Below are positions 24,539 through 37,014 of a stretch of 64,000 nt of DNA, piece by piece. A model generated the notes under the pieces. That model was not told the origin of the DNA, made no database searches, and saw nothing but the letters and a program-made list of their open reading frames with translations. Within the stretch, counting starts at the first letter, position 1; each line of letters starts with the position of its first letter. The position numbers and the translations under genes were made by a program. This stretch comes from Lineus longissimus (taxonomy: Eukaryota; Nemertea; Pilidiophora; Heteronemertea; Lineidae): contig NC_088321.1 in assembly GCF_910592395.1 (NCBI RefSeq), forward strand, positions 8,868,001 through 8,932,000, in the 5' to 3' direction.

Positions 24539-26820
24539 AGCGATATTACACTACTGGCGATGAAAGTTGGTCGGCGATGGCGGTCGCCGCGACCAATCAT
24601 GCACATTTTGGTTATGCAGAGTCGAGATGATCAATTGGACAAACTGAGACTGCATTTTTGAGATTCTGCGATGATCAGTTGTCATTAGACTAGCAGTATT
24701 ACGCTATTGGCGATGAAAGTTGGTCGGTGTTGGCGCTTGTCGCGACCGATCACGCTCACTTTGGTTATGCAGAGTCGAGATGCTCAATTGGACAAACTGA
24801 GACCGCAATGTTGAGATTCTGCGATGATCAGTTGTCATTAGACTAGCAATATTACGCAACTGGCGATGAAAGTTGGTCGGTGTTGGCGCTCGTCGCGACC
24901 GATCACGCTCACTTTGGTTATACAGAGTTGAGATGAACGATTGGACAAACTGAGACCGCAATTTCGATATTCTGCGATGATAAGTTATCATTCAATAGCG
25001 ATATTACACTACTGGCGATGAAAGTCGGTCGGCGATGGCGCTCGTCACGACCAATCACGCTCACTTTGGTTATGCAGAGTCGAGATGACCTATGGTCAAA
25101 CTGAGACTGCAATTTTGAGATTCTGCGATGATAAGTTGTCATTCGATAGCGATATTACACTACTGGCGATGAAAGTTGGTCGGCGATGGCACTCGTCGCG
25201 ACCAATCACGCACATTTTGGTTATGCAGAGTCGAGATGATGAATTGGACAAACTGAGACCGCAATTTTAAGATTCTGCGATGATCAGTTGTCATTAGACT
25301 AGCAATATTACGCTACTGGCGATGAAAGTTGGTCGGTGATGGCGCTCGTCGCGACCGATCACGCTCATTTTGGTTATACAGAGTTGAGATGAACGATTGG
25401 ACAAACTGAGACCGCAATTTCGATATTCTGTGATGATAAGTTGTCATTCGATAGTGATATTACACTACTGGCGATGAAAGTCGGTCGGCGATGGCGCTCG
25501 TCGCGACCAATCACACACATTTTGGTTATGCAGAGTCGAGATGATCAATTGGACAAACTGAGACTGCAATTTTGAGATTCTGCGATGATCAGTTGTCATT
25601 AGACTAGCAATATTACGCTACTGGCGATGAAAGTCGGTCGGCGATGGCGCTCGTCGCGACTGATCACGCTCACTTTGGTTATACAGAGTTGAGATGACCA
25701 ATTGGACAAACTGAGACCGCAATTTCGAGATTCTGCGATGATAAGTTGTCATTCGATAGCGATATTACACTACTGGCGATGAAAGTCGGTCGGCGATGGC
25801 GCTTGTCGCGTTCAATCATGCTCATTTTGGTTATACAGAGTTGAGATGACCGATTGGACAAACTGAGACCGCAATTTCGAGATTCTGCGATGATAAGTTG
25901 TCATTCGATAGCAATATTAAACTACTGGCGATGAAAGTCGGTCGGCGATGGCGCTCGTCGCGTTCAATCACGCTCATTTTGGTTATACAGAGTCGAGATG
26001 ACCGATTGGACAAATTGAGACAACAATTTCGATATTCTGCGATGATAAGTTGTCATTCGATAGCAATATTACACTGCTGGCGATGAAAGTCGGTCGGCGA
26101 TGGCGCTCGTCGCGTTCAATCACGCTCATTTTGGTTATACAGAGTCGAGATGACCGATTGAACAAATTGAGACAACAATTTCGATATTCTGCGATGATAA
26201 GTTGTCATTCGATAGTGATATTACACTGATGGCGATGAAAGTCAATCGGCGATGGTGCTCGTCGCGACCAATCACGCTCACTTTGGTTATGCAGAGTCGC
26301 TATGACCTATGGTCAAACTGAGACTGCAATTTTGAGATTCTGCGATGATAAGTTGTCATTCGATAGCGATATTACACTACTTGCGATGAAAGTTGGTCGG
26401 CGATGGCGGTCGCCGCGACCAATCATGCACATTTTGGTTATGCAGAGTCGAGATGATCAATTGGACAAACTGAGACTGCAATTTTGAGATTCTGCGATGA
26501 TCAGTTGTCATTAGACTAGCAGTATTACGCTACTGGCGATGAAAGTTGGTCGGTGTTGGCGCTCGTCGCGACCGATAACGCTCACTTTGGTTATACAGAG
26601 TTGAGATGAACGATTGGACAAACTGAGACCGCAATTTTGATATTCTGCAATGATAAGCTGTCATTCGATAGTGATATTACACTGATGGCGATGAAAGTCA
26701 ATCGGCGATGGTGCTCGTCGCGACCAATCACGCTCACTTTGGTTATGCAGAGTCGCTATGACCTATGGTCAAACTGAGACTGCAATTTTGAGATTTTGCG
26801 ATGATAAGTTGTCATTCGAT
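24539..26820 (+). repeat. 15-mer HOR copy 2 (2282 bp)
   Basis: The composition matches copy 1 with normal E2 (24997) in place of E3. The downstream part from 25085 matches 21130 onward at offset 3955. H near 26068 reads agcaatattacactgctgg where copy 1 has agcgatattacactactgg. Confidence 0.9.
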
Positions 26821-28037
26821 AGCGATATTACACTACTGGCGATGAAAGTTGGTCGGCGATGGCGGTCGCCGCGACCAATCATGCACATTTTGGTTATGCA
26901 GAGTCGAGATGATCAATTGGACAAACTGAGACTGCATTTTTGAGATTCTGCGATGATCAGTTGTCATTAGACTAGCAGTATTACGCTACTGGCGATGAAA
27001 GTTGGTCGGTGTTGGCGCTTGTCGCGACCGATCACGCTCACTTTGGTTATGCAGAGTCGAGATGCTCAATTGGACAAACTGAGACCGCAATTTTGAGATT
27101 CTGCGATGATCAGTTGTCATTAGACTAGCAATATTACGCAACTGGCGATGAAAGTTGGTCGGTGTTGGCGCTCGTCGCGACCGATTACGCTCACTTTGGT
27201 TATACAGAGTTGAGATGAACGATTGGACAAACTGAGACCGCAATTTCGATATTCTGCGATGATAAGTTGCCATTCAATAGCGATATTACATTACTGGCAA
27301 TGAAAGTCGGTCGGCGATTGCGCTTGTCGCGACCGATCACGCTTACATTGGTTATGCAGAGTCGAAATGACCTATGGTCAAACTGAGACCGCAATTTCGA
27401 GATTCTGCGATGATAAGTTGTCATTCGATAGCGATATTAAACTACTGGCGATGAAAGTCGGTCGGCGATGGCGCTCGTCGCGTTCAATCACGCTCATTTT
27501 GGTTATACAGAGTTGAGATGACCGATTGGACAAATTGAGACAACAATTTCGATATTCTGCGATGATAAGTTGTCATTCGATAGCAATATTACACTGCTGG
27601 CGATGAAAGTCGGTCGGCGATGGCGCTCGTCGCGTTCAATCACGCTCATTTTGGTTATACAGAGTCGAGATGACCGATTGAACAAATTGAGACAACAATT
27701 TTGAGATTCTGCGATGATCAGTTGTCATTAGACTAGCAGTATTACGCTACTGGCGATGAAAGTTGGTCGGTGTTGGCGCTCGTCGCGACCGATAACGCTC
27801 ACTTTGGTTATACAGAGTTGAGATGAACGATTGGACAAACTGAGACCGCAATTTTGATATTCTGCAATGATAAGCTGTCATTCGATAGTGATATTACACT
27901 GATGGCGATGAAAGTCAATCGGCGATGGTGCTCGTCGCGACCAATCACGCTCACTTTGGTTATGCAGAGTCGCTATGACCTATGGTCAAACTGAGACTGC
28001 AATTTTGAGATTTTGCGATGATAAGTTGTCATTCGAT
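26821..28037 (+). repeat. 8-mer HOR (1217 bp)
   Basis: The order is A-BC-B3-E3-F-(H/A)-B-E. It equals the 11-mer at 22866 without the final ABE trimer (456 bp). B3 reads gaccgattacgctc near 27180, as at 23225, confirming the 3955-bp relationship. Confidence 0.88.
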
Positions 28038-30168
28038 AGCGATATTACACTACTGGCGATGAAAGTTGGTCGGCGATGGCGGTCGCCGCGACCAATCATG
28101 CACATTTTGGTTATGCAGAGTCGAGATGATCAATTGGACAAACTGAGACTGCATTTTTGAGATTCTGCGATGATCAGTTGTCATTAGACTAGCAGTATTA
28201 CGCTACTGGCGATGAAAGTTGGTCGGTGTTGGCGCTTGTCGCGACCGATCACGCTCACTTTGGTTATGCAGAGTCGAGATGCTCAATTGGACAAACTGAG
28301 ACCGCAATTTTGAGATTCTGCGATGATCAGTTGTCATTAGACTAGCAATATTACGCAACTGGCGATGAAAGTTGGTCGGTGTTGGCGCTCGTCGCGACCG
28401 ATCACGCTCACTTTGGTTATACAGAGTTGAGATGAACGATTGGACAATCTGAGACAGCTATTTCGAGATTCTGCGATGATAAGTTGCCATTCAATAGCGA
28501 TATTACATTACTGGCAATGAAAGTCGGTCGGCGATTGCGCTTGTCGCGACCGATCACGCTTACATTGGTTATGCAGAGTCGAGATGACCTATGGTCAAAC
28601 TGAGACTGCAATTTTGAGATTCTGCGATGATAAGTTGTCATTCGATAGCGATATTACACTACTGGCGATGAAAGTTGGTCGGCGATGGCACTCGTCGCGA
28701 CCAATCACGCACATTTTGGTTATGCAGAGTCGAGATGATCAATTGGACAAACTGAGACCGCAATTTTAAGATTCTGCGATGATCAGTTGTCATTAGACTA
28801 GCAATATTACGCTACTGGCGATGAAAGTTGGTCGGTGATGGCGCTCGTCGCGACCGATCACGCTCACTTTGGTTATACAGAGTTGAGATGAACGATTGGA
28901 CAAACTGAGACCGCAATTTCGATATTCTGTGATGATAAGTTGTCATTCGATAGTGATATTACACTACTGGCGATGAAAGTCAGTCGGCGATGGCGCTCGT
29001 CGCGACCAATCACACACATTTTGGTTATGCAGAGTCGAGATGATCAATTGGACAAACTGAGACTGCAATTTTGAGATTCTGCGATGATCAGTTGTCATTA
29101 GACTAGCAATATTACGCTACTGGCGATGAAAGTCGGTCGGCGATGGCGCTCGTCGCGACTGATCACGCTCACTTTGGTTATACAGAGTTGAGATGACCGA
29201 TTGGACAAACTGAGACCGCAATTTCGAGATTCTGCGATGATAAGTTGTCATTCGATAGCGATATTACACTACTGGCGATGAAAGTCGGTCGGCGATGGCG
29301 CTTGTCGCGTTCAATCATGCTCATTTTGGTTATACAGAGTTGAGATGACCGATTGGACAAACTGAGACCGCAATTTCGAGATTCTGCGATGATAAGTTGT
29401 CATTCGATAGCGATATTAAACTACTGGCGATGAAAGTCGGTCGGCGATGGCGCTCGTCGCGTTCAATCACGCTCATTTTGGTTATACAGAGTCGAGATGA
29501 CCGATTGGACAAATTGAGACAACAATTTCGATATTCTGCGATGATAAGTTGTCATTCGATAGCAATATTACACTGCTGGCGATGAAAGTCGGTCGGCGAT
29601 GGCGCTTGTCGCGTTCAATCACGCTCATTTTGGTTATACAGAGTCGAGATGACCGATTGAACAAATTGAGACAACAATTTCGATATTCTGCGATGATAAG
29701 TTGTCATTCGATAGTGATATTACACTGATGGCGATGAAAGTCAATCGGCGATGGTGCTCGTCGCGACCAATCACGCTCACTTTGGTTATGCAGAGTCGCT
29801 ATGACCTATGGTCAAACTGAGACTGCAATTTTGAGATTCTGCGATGATAAGTTGTCATTCGATGGCGATATTACACTACTTGCGATGAAAGTTGGTCGGC
29901 GATGGCGGTCGCCGCGACCAATCATGCACATTTTGGTTATGCAGAGTCGAGATGATCAATTGGACAAACTGAGACTGCAATTTTGAGATTCTGCGATGAT
30001 CAGTTGTCATTAGACTAGCAGTATTACGCTACTGGCGATGAAAGTTGGTCGGTGTTGGCGCTCGTCGCGACCGATAACGCTCACTTTGGTTATACAGAGT
30101 TGAGATGAACGATTGGACAAACTGAGACCGCAATTTCGATATTCTGTGATGATAAGTTGTCATTCGAT
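28038..30168 (+). repeat. 15-mer HOR copy 3, last E missing (14 monomers)
   Basis: It matches 20584 onward at offset 7454, sharing the E3 monomer and gacaatctgagacagc near 28444. After B (30017-30168) it switches to a C3 with attgcactactgg instead of the expected E. The exchange point lies near 30120-30175. Confidence 0.88.
28496..28646 (+). repeat. Exemplar divergent monomer class E3 (151 bp)
   Basis: E3 is an E2-like monomer with a cluster of private changes: attacattactggcaatg, ggcgattgcgcttgtcg, gaccgatcacgcttacattg, and a preceding gttgccattcaat. The same version recurs at 21042, 23324 and 27279 and nowhere else that I saw. It is one of the most diverged monomers of the array and a useful lineage marker. 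Confidence 0.9.
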
Positions 30169-31384
30169 AGTGATATTGCACTACTGGCGATGAAAGTCGA
30201 TCGGCGATGGCGCTCGTCGCGACCAATCACGCTCATTTTGGTTATGCAGAGTCGAGATGATCAATTGGACAAACTGAGGCTGCAATTTTGAGATTCTGCG
30301 ATGATCAGTTGTCATTAGACTAGCAATATTACGCTACTGGCGATGAAAGTCGGTCGGCGATGGCGCTCGTCGCGACCGATCACGCTCACTTTGGTTATAC
30401 AGAGTTGAGATGACCGATTGGACAAACTGAGACCGCAATTTCGAGATTCTGCGATGATAAGTTGTCATTCGATAGCGATATTACACTACTGGCGATGAAA
30501 GTCGGTCGGCGATGGCGCTTGTCGCGTTCAATCATGCTCATTTTGGTTATACAGAGTTGAGATGACCGATTGGACAAATTGAGACAACAATTTCGATATT
30601 CTGCGATGATAAGTTGTCATTCGATAGCAATATTACACTGCTGGCGATGAAAGTCGGTCGGCGATGGCGCTCGTCGCGTTCAATCACGCTCATTTTGGTT
30701 ATACAGAGTCGAGATGATCAATTGAACAAATTGAGACAACAATTTCGATATTCTGCGATGATAAGTTGTCATTCGATAGTGATATTACACTGATGGCGAT
30801 GAAAGTCAATCGGCGATGGTGCTCGTCGCGACCAATCACGCTCACTTTGGTTATGCAGAGTCGCTATGACCTATGGTCAAACTGAGACTGCAATTTTGAG
30901 ATTCTGCGATGATAAGTTGTCATTCGATAGCGATATTACACTACTGGCGATGAAAGTTGGTCGGCGATGGCGGTCGCCGCGACCAATCATGCACATTTTG
31001 GTTATGCAGAGTCGAGATGATCAATTGGACAAACTGAGACTGCAATTTTGAGATTCTGCGATGATCAGTTGTCATTAGACTAGCAGTATTACGCTACTGG
31101 CGATGAAAGTTGGTCGGTGTTGGCGCTCGTCGCGACCGATCACGCTCACTTTGGTTATACAGAGTTGAGATGAACGATTGGACAAACTGAGACCGCAATT
31201 TTGATATTCTGCAATGATAAGCTGTCATTCGATGGTGATATTACACTGATGGCGATGAAAGTCAATCGGCGATGGTGCTCGTCGCGACCAATTACGCTCA
31301 CTTTGGTTATGCAGAGTCGCTATGACCTATGGTCAAACTGAGACTGCAATTTTGAGATTTTGCGATGATAAGTTGTCATTCGAT
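30169..31384 (+). repeat. 8-mer C3-G-F-H-E-A-B-E (1216 bp)
   Basis: It matches 19368-20583, the tail of the 18-mer, at offset 10801, including attgcactactgg and agtcgatcggcg. The resulting order (15-mer body joined to 18-mer tail) is what unequal exchange between HOR types would produce. Confidence 0.87.
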
Positions 31385-33666
31385 AGCGATATTACACTAC
31401 TGGCGATGAAAGTTGGTCGGCGATGGCGGTCGCCGCGACCAATCATGCACATTTTGGTTATGCAGAGTCGAGATGATCAATTGGACAAACTGAGACTGCA
31501 TTTTTGAGATTCTGCGATGATCAGTTGTCATTAGACTAGCAGTATTACGCTACTGGCGATGAAAGTTGGTCGGTGTTGGCGCTTGTCGCGACCGATCACG
31601 CTCACTTTGGTTATGCAGAGTCGAGATGCTCAATTGGACAAACTGAGACCGCAATTTTGAGATTCTGCGATGATCAGTTGTCATTAGACTAGCAATATTA
31701 CGCAACTGGCGATGAAAGTTGGTCGGTGTTGGCGCTCGTCGCGACCGATCACGCTCACTTTGGTTATACAGAGTTGAGATGAACGATTGGACAAACTGAG
31801 ACCGCAATTTCGATATTCTGCGATGATAAGTTATCATTCAATAGCGATATTACACTACTGGCGATGAAAGTCGGTCGGCGATGGCGCTCGTCACGAGCAA
31901 TCACGCTCACTTTGGTTATGCAGAGTCGAGATGACCTATGGTCAAACTGAGACTGCAATTTTGAGATTCTGCGATGATAAGTTGTCATTCGATAGCGATA
32001 TTACACTACTGGCGATGAAAGTTGGTCGGCGATGGCACTCGTCGCGACCAATCACGCACATTTTGGTTATGCAGAGTCGAGATGATCAATTGGACAAACT
32101 GAGACCGCAATTTTAAGATTCTGCCATGATCAGTTGTCATTAGACTGGCAATATTACGCTACTGGCGATGAAAGTTGGTCGGTGATGGCGCTCGTCGCGA
32201 CCGATCACGCTCACTTTGGTTATACAGAGTTGAGATGAACGATTGGACAAACTGAGACCGCAATTTCGATATTCTGTGATGATAAGTTGTCATTCGATAG
32301 TGATATTACACTACTGGCGATGAAAGTCAGTCGGGGATGGCGCTCGTCGCGACCAATCACACACATTTTGGTTATGCAGAGTCGAGATGATCAATTGGAC
32401 AAACTGAGACTGCAATTTTGAGATTCTGCGATGATCAGTTGTCATTAGACTAGCAATATTACGCTACTGGCGATGAAAGTCGGTCGGCGATGGCGCTCGT
32501 CGCGACTGATCACGCTCACTTTGGTTATACAGAGTTGAGATGACCGATTGGACAAACTGAGACCGCAATTTCGAGATTCTGCGATGATAAGTTGTCATTC
32601 GATAGCGATATTACACTACTGGCGATGAAAGTCGGTCGGCGATGGCGCTTGTCGCGTTCAATCATGCTCATTTTGGTTATACAGAGTTGAGATGACCGAT
32701 TGGACAAACTGAGACCGCAATTTCGAGATTCTGCGATGATAAGTTGTCATTCGATAGCGATATTACACTACTGGCGATGAAAGTCGGTCGGCGATGGCGC
32801 TCATCGCGTTCAATCACGCTCATTTTGGTTATACAGAGTCGAGATGACCGATTGGACAAATTGAGACAACAATTTCGATATTCTACAATGATAAGTTGTC
32901 ATTCGATAGCAATATTACACTGCTGGCGATGAAAGTCGGTCGGCGATGGCGCTCGTCGCGTTCAATCACGCTCATTTTGGTTATACAGAGTCGAGATGAC
33001 CGATTGAACAAATTGAGACAACAATTTCGATATTCTGCGATGATAAGTTGTCATTCGATAGTGATATTACACTGATGGCGATGAAAGTCAATCGGCGATG
33101 GTGCTCGTCGCGACCAATCACGCTCACTTTGGTTATGCAGAGTCGCTATGACCTATGGTCAAACTGAGACTGCAATTTTGAGATTCTGCGATGATAAGTT
33201 GTCATTCGATAGCGATATTACACTACTTGCGATGAAAGTTGGTCGGCGATGGCGGTCGCCGCGACCAATCATGCACATTTTGGTTATGCAGAGTCGAGAT
33301 GATCAATTGGACAAACTGAGACTGCAATTTTGAGATTCTGCGATGATCAGTTGTCATTAGACTAGCAGTATTACGCTACTGGCGATGAAAGTTGGTCGGT
33401 GTTGGCGCTCGTCGCGACCGATAACGCTCACTTTGGTTATACAGAGTTGAGATGAACGATTGGACAAACTGAGACCGCAATTTTGATATTCTGCAATGAT
33501 AAGCTGTCATTCGATAGTGATATTACACTGATGGCGATGAAAATCAATCGGCGATGGTGCTCGTCACGACCAATCACGCTCACTTTGGTTATGCAGAGTC
33601 GCTATGACCTATGGTCAAACTGAGACTGCAATTTTGAGATTCTGCGATGATAAGTTGTCATTCGAT
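31385..33666 (+). repeat. 15-mer HOR copy 4 (2282 bp)
   Basis: The standard order carries E2 (31843), with cgtcacgagcaatc near 31892 as a private change. It matches 24539-26820 at offset 6846 and 49642-51923 at offset 18257. Other private changes are ctgccatgatc near 32122 and cagtcggggatgg near 32329. Confidence 0.91.
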
Positions 33667-34122
33667 AGCGATATTACACTACTGGCGATGAAAGTTGGTC
33701 GGCGATGGCGGTCGCCGCGACCAATCATGCACATTTTGGTTATGCAGAGTCGAGATGATCAATTGGACAAACTGAGACTGCAATTTTGAGATTCTGCGAT
33801 GATCAGTTGTCATTAGACTAGCAGTATTACGCTACTGGCGATGAAAGTTGGTCGGTGTTGGCGCTCGTCGCGACCGATAACGCTCACTTTGGTTATACAG
33901 AGTTGAGATGAACGATTGGACAAACTGAGACCGCAATTTTGATATTCTGCAATGATAAGCTGTCATTCGATAGTGATATTACACTGATGGCGATGAAAAT
34001 CAATCGGCGATGGTGCTCGTCACGACCAATCACGCTCACTTTGGTTATGCAGAGTCGCTATGACCTATGGTCAAACTGAGACTGCAATTTTGAGATTCTG
34101 CGATGATAAGTTGTCATTCGAT
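33667..34122 (+). repeat. Tandem duplication of an ABE trimer (456 bp)
   Basis: The last trimer of the 15-mer (33211-33666) and this one share gatgaaaatcaatcgg and ctcgtcacgacc in E (33538 and 33994), 456 bp apart. I saw that combination nowhere else, so the trimer was probably duplicated very recently. Confidence 0.9.
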
Positions 34123-34882
34123 AGCGATATTACACTACTGGCGATGAAAGTTGGTCGGCGATGGCGGTCGCCGCGACCAATCATGCACATTTTGGTTATG
34201 CAGAGTCGAGATGATCAATTGGACAAACTGAGACTGCAATTTTGAGATTCTGCGATGATCAGTTGTCATTAGACTAGCAGTATTACGCTACTGGCGATGA
34301 AGGTTGGTCGGTGTTGGCGCTCGTCGCGACCGATCACGCTCACTTTGGTATACAGAGTTGAGATGAACGATTGGACAAACTGAGACCGCAATTTCGATAT
34401 TCTGCAATGATAAGTTGTCATTAGATAGTGATATTACACTACTGGCGATGAAAGTCGGTCAGCGATGGCGCTCGTCGCGACCAATCACGCTCATTTTAAT
34501 TATGCAGAGTCGAGATGCTCAATTGGACAAACTGAGACCGCAATTTTGAGATTCTGCGATGATTAGTTGACATTAGACTAGGGATATTACACTACTGGCG
34601 ATGAAAGTCGGTCAGCGATGGCGCTCATCGCGTCCAATCACGCTCACTTTGGTTATACAGAGTCGAGATGACCGATTGGACAAATGGAGACCACAATTTC
34701 GATATTCTGCGATGATAAGTTGTCATTCGATAGCGATATTACACTGATGGCGATGAAAGTCAATCGGCGATGGTGCTCGTCGCGACCAATCACGCTCACT
34801 TTGGTTATACAGAGTCGAGATGACCTATGGTCAAACTGAGACTGCAATTTTGAGATTCAGCGATGATAAGTTGTCATTCGAT
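34123..34882 (+). repeat. Pentamer ABCDE with 1-bp deletion (760 bp)
   Basis: B has ctttggtatacag, one t missing near 34349. C has cattttaattatgc near 34494, D begins agggatatta (34580) and carries aaatggagacc, and the following A reads atgcacagtcg. All these private changes recur at 54207-54966, offset 20084. This block opens domain P2. Confidence 0.93.
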
Positions 34883-37014
34883 AGCGATATTACACTACTG
34901 GCGATGAAAGTTGGTCGGCGATGGCGGTCGTCGCGACCAATCACGCACATTTTGGTTATGCACAGTCGAGATGATCAATTGGACAAACTGAGACTGCAAT
35001 TTTGAGATTCTGCGATGATCAGTTGTCATTAGACTAGCAGTATTACGCTACTGGCGATGAAAGTTGGTCGGTGTTGGCGCTCGTCGCGACCGATCACGCT
35101 CATTTTGGTTATACAGAGTTGAGATGAACGATTGGACAAACTGAGACCGCAATTTCGATATTCTGCAATGATAAGTTGTCATTAGATAGTGATATTACAC
35201 TACTGGCGATGAAAGTCGGTCGGCGATGGCGCTCGTCGCGACCAATCACGCTCATTTTGGTTATGCAGAGTCGAGATGCTCAATTGGACAAACTCAGACC
35301 GCAATTTTGAGATTCTGCGATGATCAGTTGTCATTAGACTAGCAATATTACGCTACTGGCGATGAAAGTTGGTCGGTGTTGGCGCTTGTCGCGACCGATC
35401 ACGCTCACTTTGGTTATACAGAGTTGAGATGAACGATTGGACAAACTGAGACCGCAATTTCGATATTCTGCAATGATAAGTTGTCATTAGATAGTGATAT
35501 TACACTACTGGCGATGAAAGTCGGTCGGCGATGGCGCTCGTCGCGACCAATCACGCTCATTTTGGTTATGCAGAGTCGAGATGCTCAATTGGACAAACTG
35601 AGACCGCAATTTTGAGATTCTGCAATGATTAGTTGACATTAGACTAGCGATATTACACTACTGGCGATGAAAGTCGGTGAGCGATGGCGCTCATCGCGTC
35701 CAATCACGCTCACTTTAGTTATACAGAGTCCAGATGACCGATTGGACAAATTGAGACCACAATTTCGATATTCTGCGATGATAAATTGTCATTCGATAGC
35801 GATATTACACTGATGGCGATGAAAGTCAATCGGCGATGGTGCTCGTCGCGACCAATCACGCTCACTTTGGTTATACAGAGTCGAGATGACCTATGGTCAA
35901 ACTGAGACTGCAATTTTGAGATTCAGCGATGATAAGTTGTCATTCGATAGCGATATTACACTACTGGCGATGAAAGTTGGTCGGCGATGGCGGTCGTCCC
36001 GACCAATCACGCACATTTTGGTTATGCAGAGTCGAGATGATCAATTGGACAAAGTGAGACTGCAATTTTGAGATTCTGCGATGATCAGTTGTCATTAGAC
36101 TAGCAGTATTACGCTACTGGCGATGAAAGTTGGTCGGTGTTGGCGCTCGTCGCGACCGATCACGCTCATTTTGGTTATACAGAGTTGAGATGAACGATTG
36201 GACAAACTGAGACCGCAATTTCGATATTCTGCAATGATAAGTTGTCATTAGATAGTGATATTACACTACTGGCGATGAAAGTCGGTCGGCGATGGCGCTC
36301 GTCGCGACCAATCACGCTCATTTTGGTTATGCAGAGTCGAGATGCTCAATTGGACAAACTGAGACCGCAATTTTGAGATTCTGCGATGATCAGTTGTCAT
36401 TAGACTAGCAATATTACGCTACTGGCGATGAAAGTTGGTCGGTGTTGGCGCTCGTCGCGACCGATCACGCTCACTTTGGTTATACAGAGTTGAGATGAAT
36501 GATTGGACAAACTGAGACCGCAATTTTGATATTCTGCAATGATAAGTTGTCATTAGATAGTGATATTACACTACTGGCGATGAAAGTCGGTCGGCGATGG
36601 CGTTCGTCGCGACCAATCACGCTCATTTTGGTTATGCAGAGTCGAGATGCTCAATTGGACAAACTGAGACCACAATTTTGAGATTCTGCGATGATTAGTT
36701 GACATTAGACTAGCGATATTACATTACTGGCGATGAAAGTCGGTCAGCGATGGCGCTCATCGCGTCCAATCACGCTCACTTTAGTTATACAGACTCGAGA
36801 TGACCGATTGGACAAATTGAGACCACAATTTCGATATTCTGCGATGATAAATTGTCATTCGATAGCGATATTACACTGATGGCGATGAAAGTCAATCGGC
36901 GATGCTGCTCGTCGCGACCAATCACGCTCACTTTGGTTATGCAGAGTCGAGATGACCTATGGTCAAACAGAGACTGTAATTTTGAGATTCAGCGATGATA
37001 AGTTGTCATTCGAT
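34883..37014 (+). repeat. Two tandem 7-mers A-B-C2-B-C-D-E (2 x 1066 bp)
   Basis: The copies are 34883-35948 and 35949-37014. The first carries aaactcagacc near 35292. The second has gtcgtcccgacc near 35995, aaagtgagac, gatgaatgattgg near 36495 and gatgctgctcg near 36901. The P3 domain has a single 7-mer here that mixes marks of both, as if exchange had removed one unit. Confidence 0.91.
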
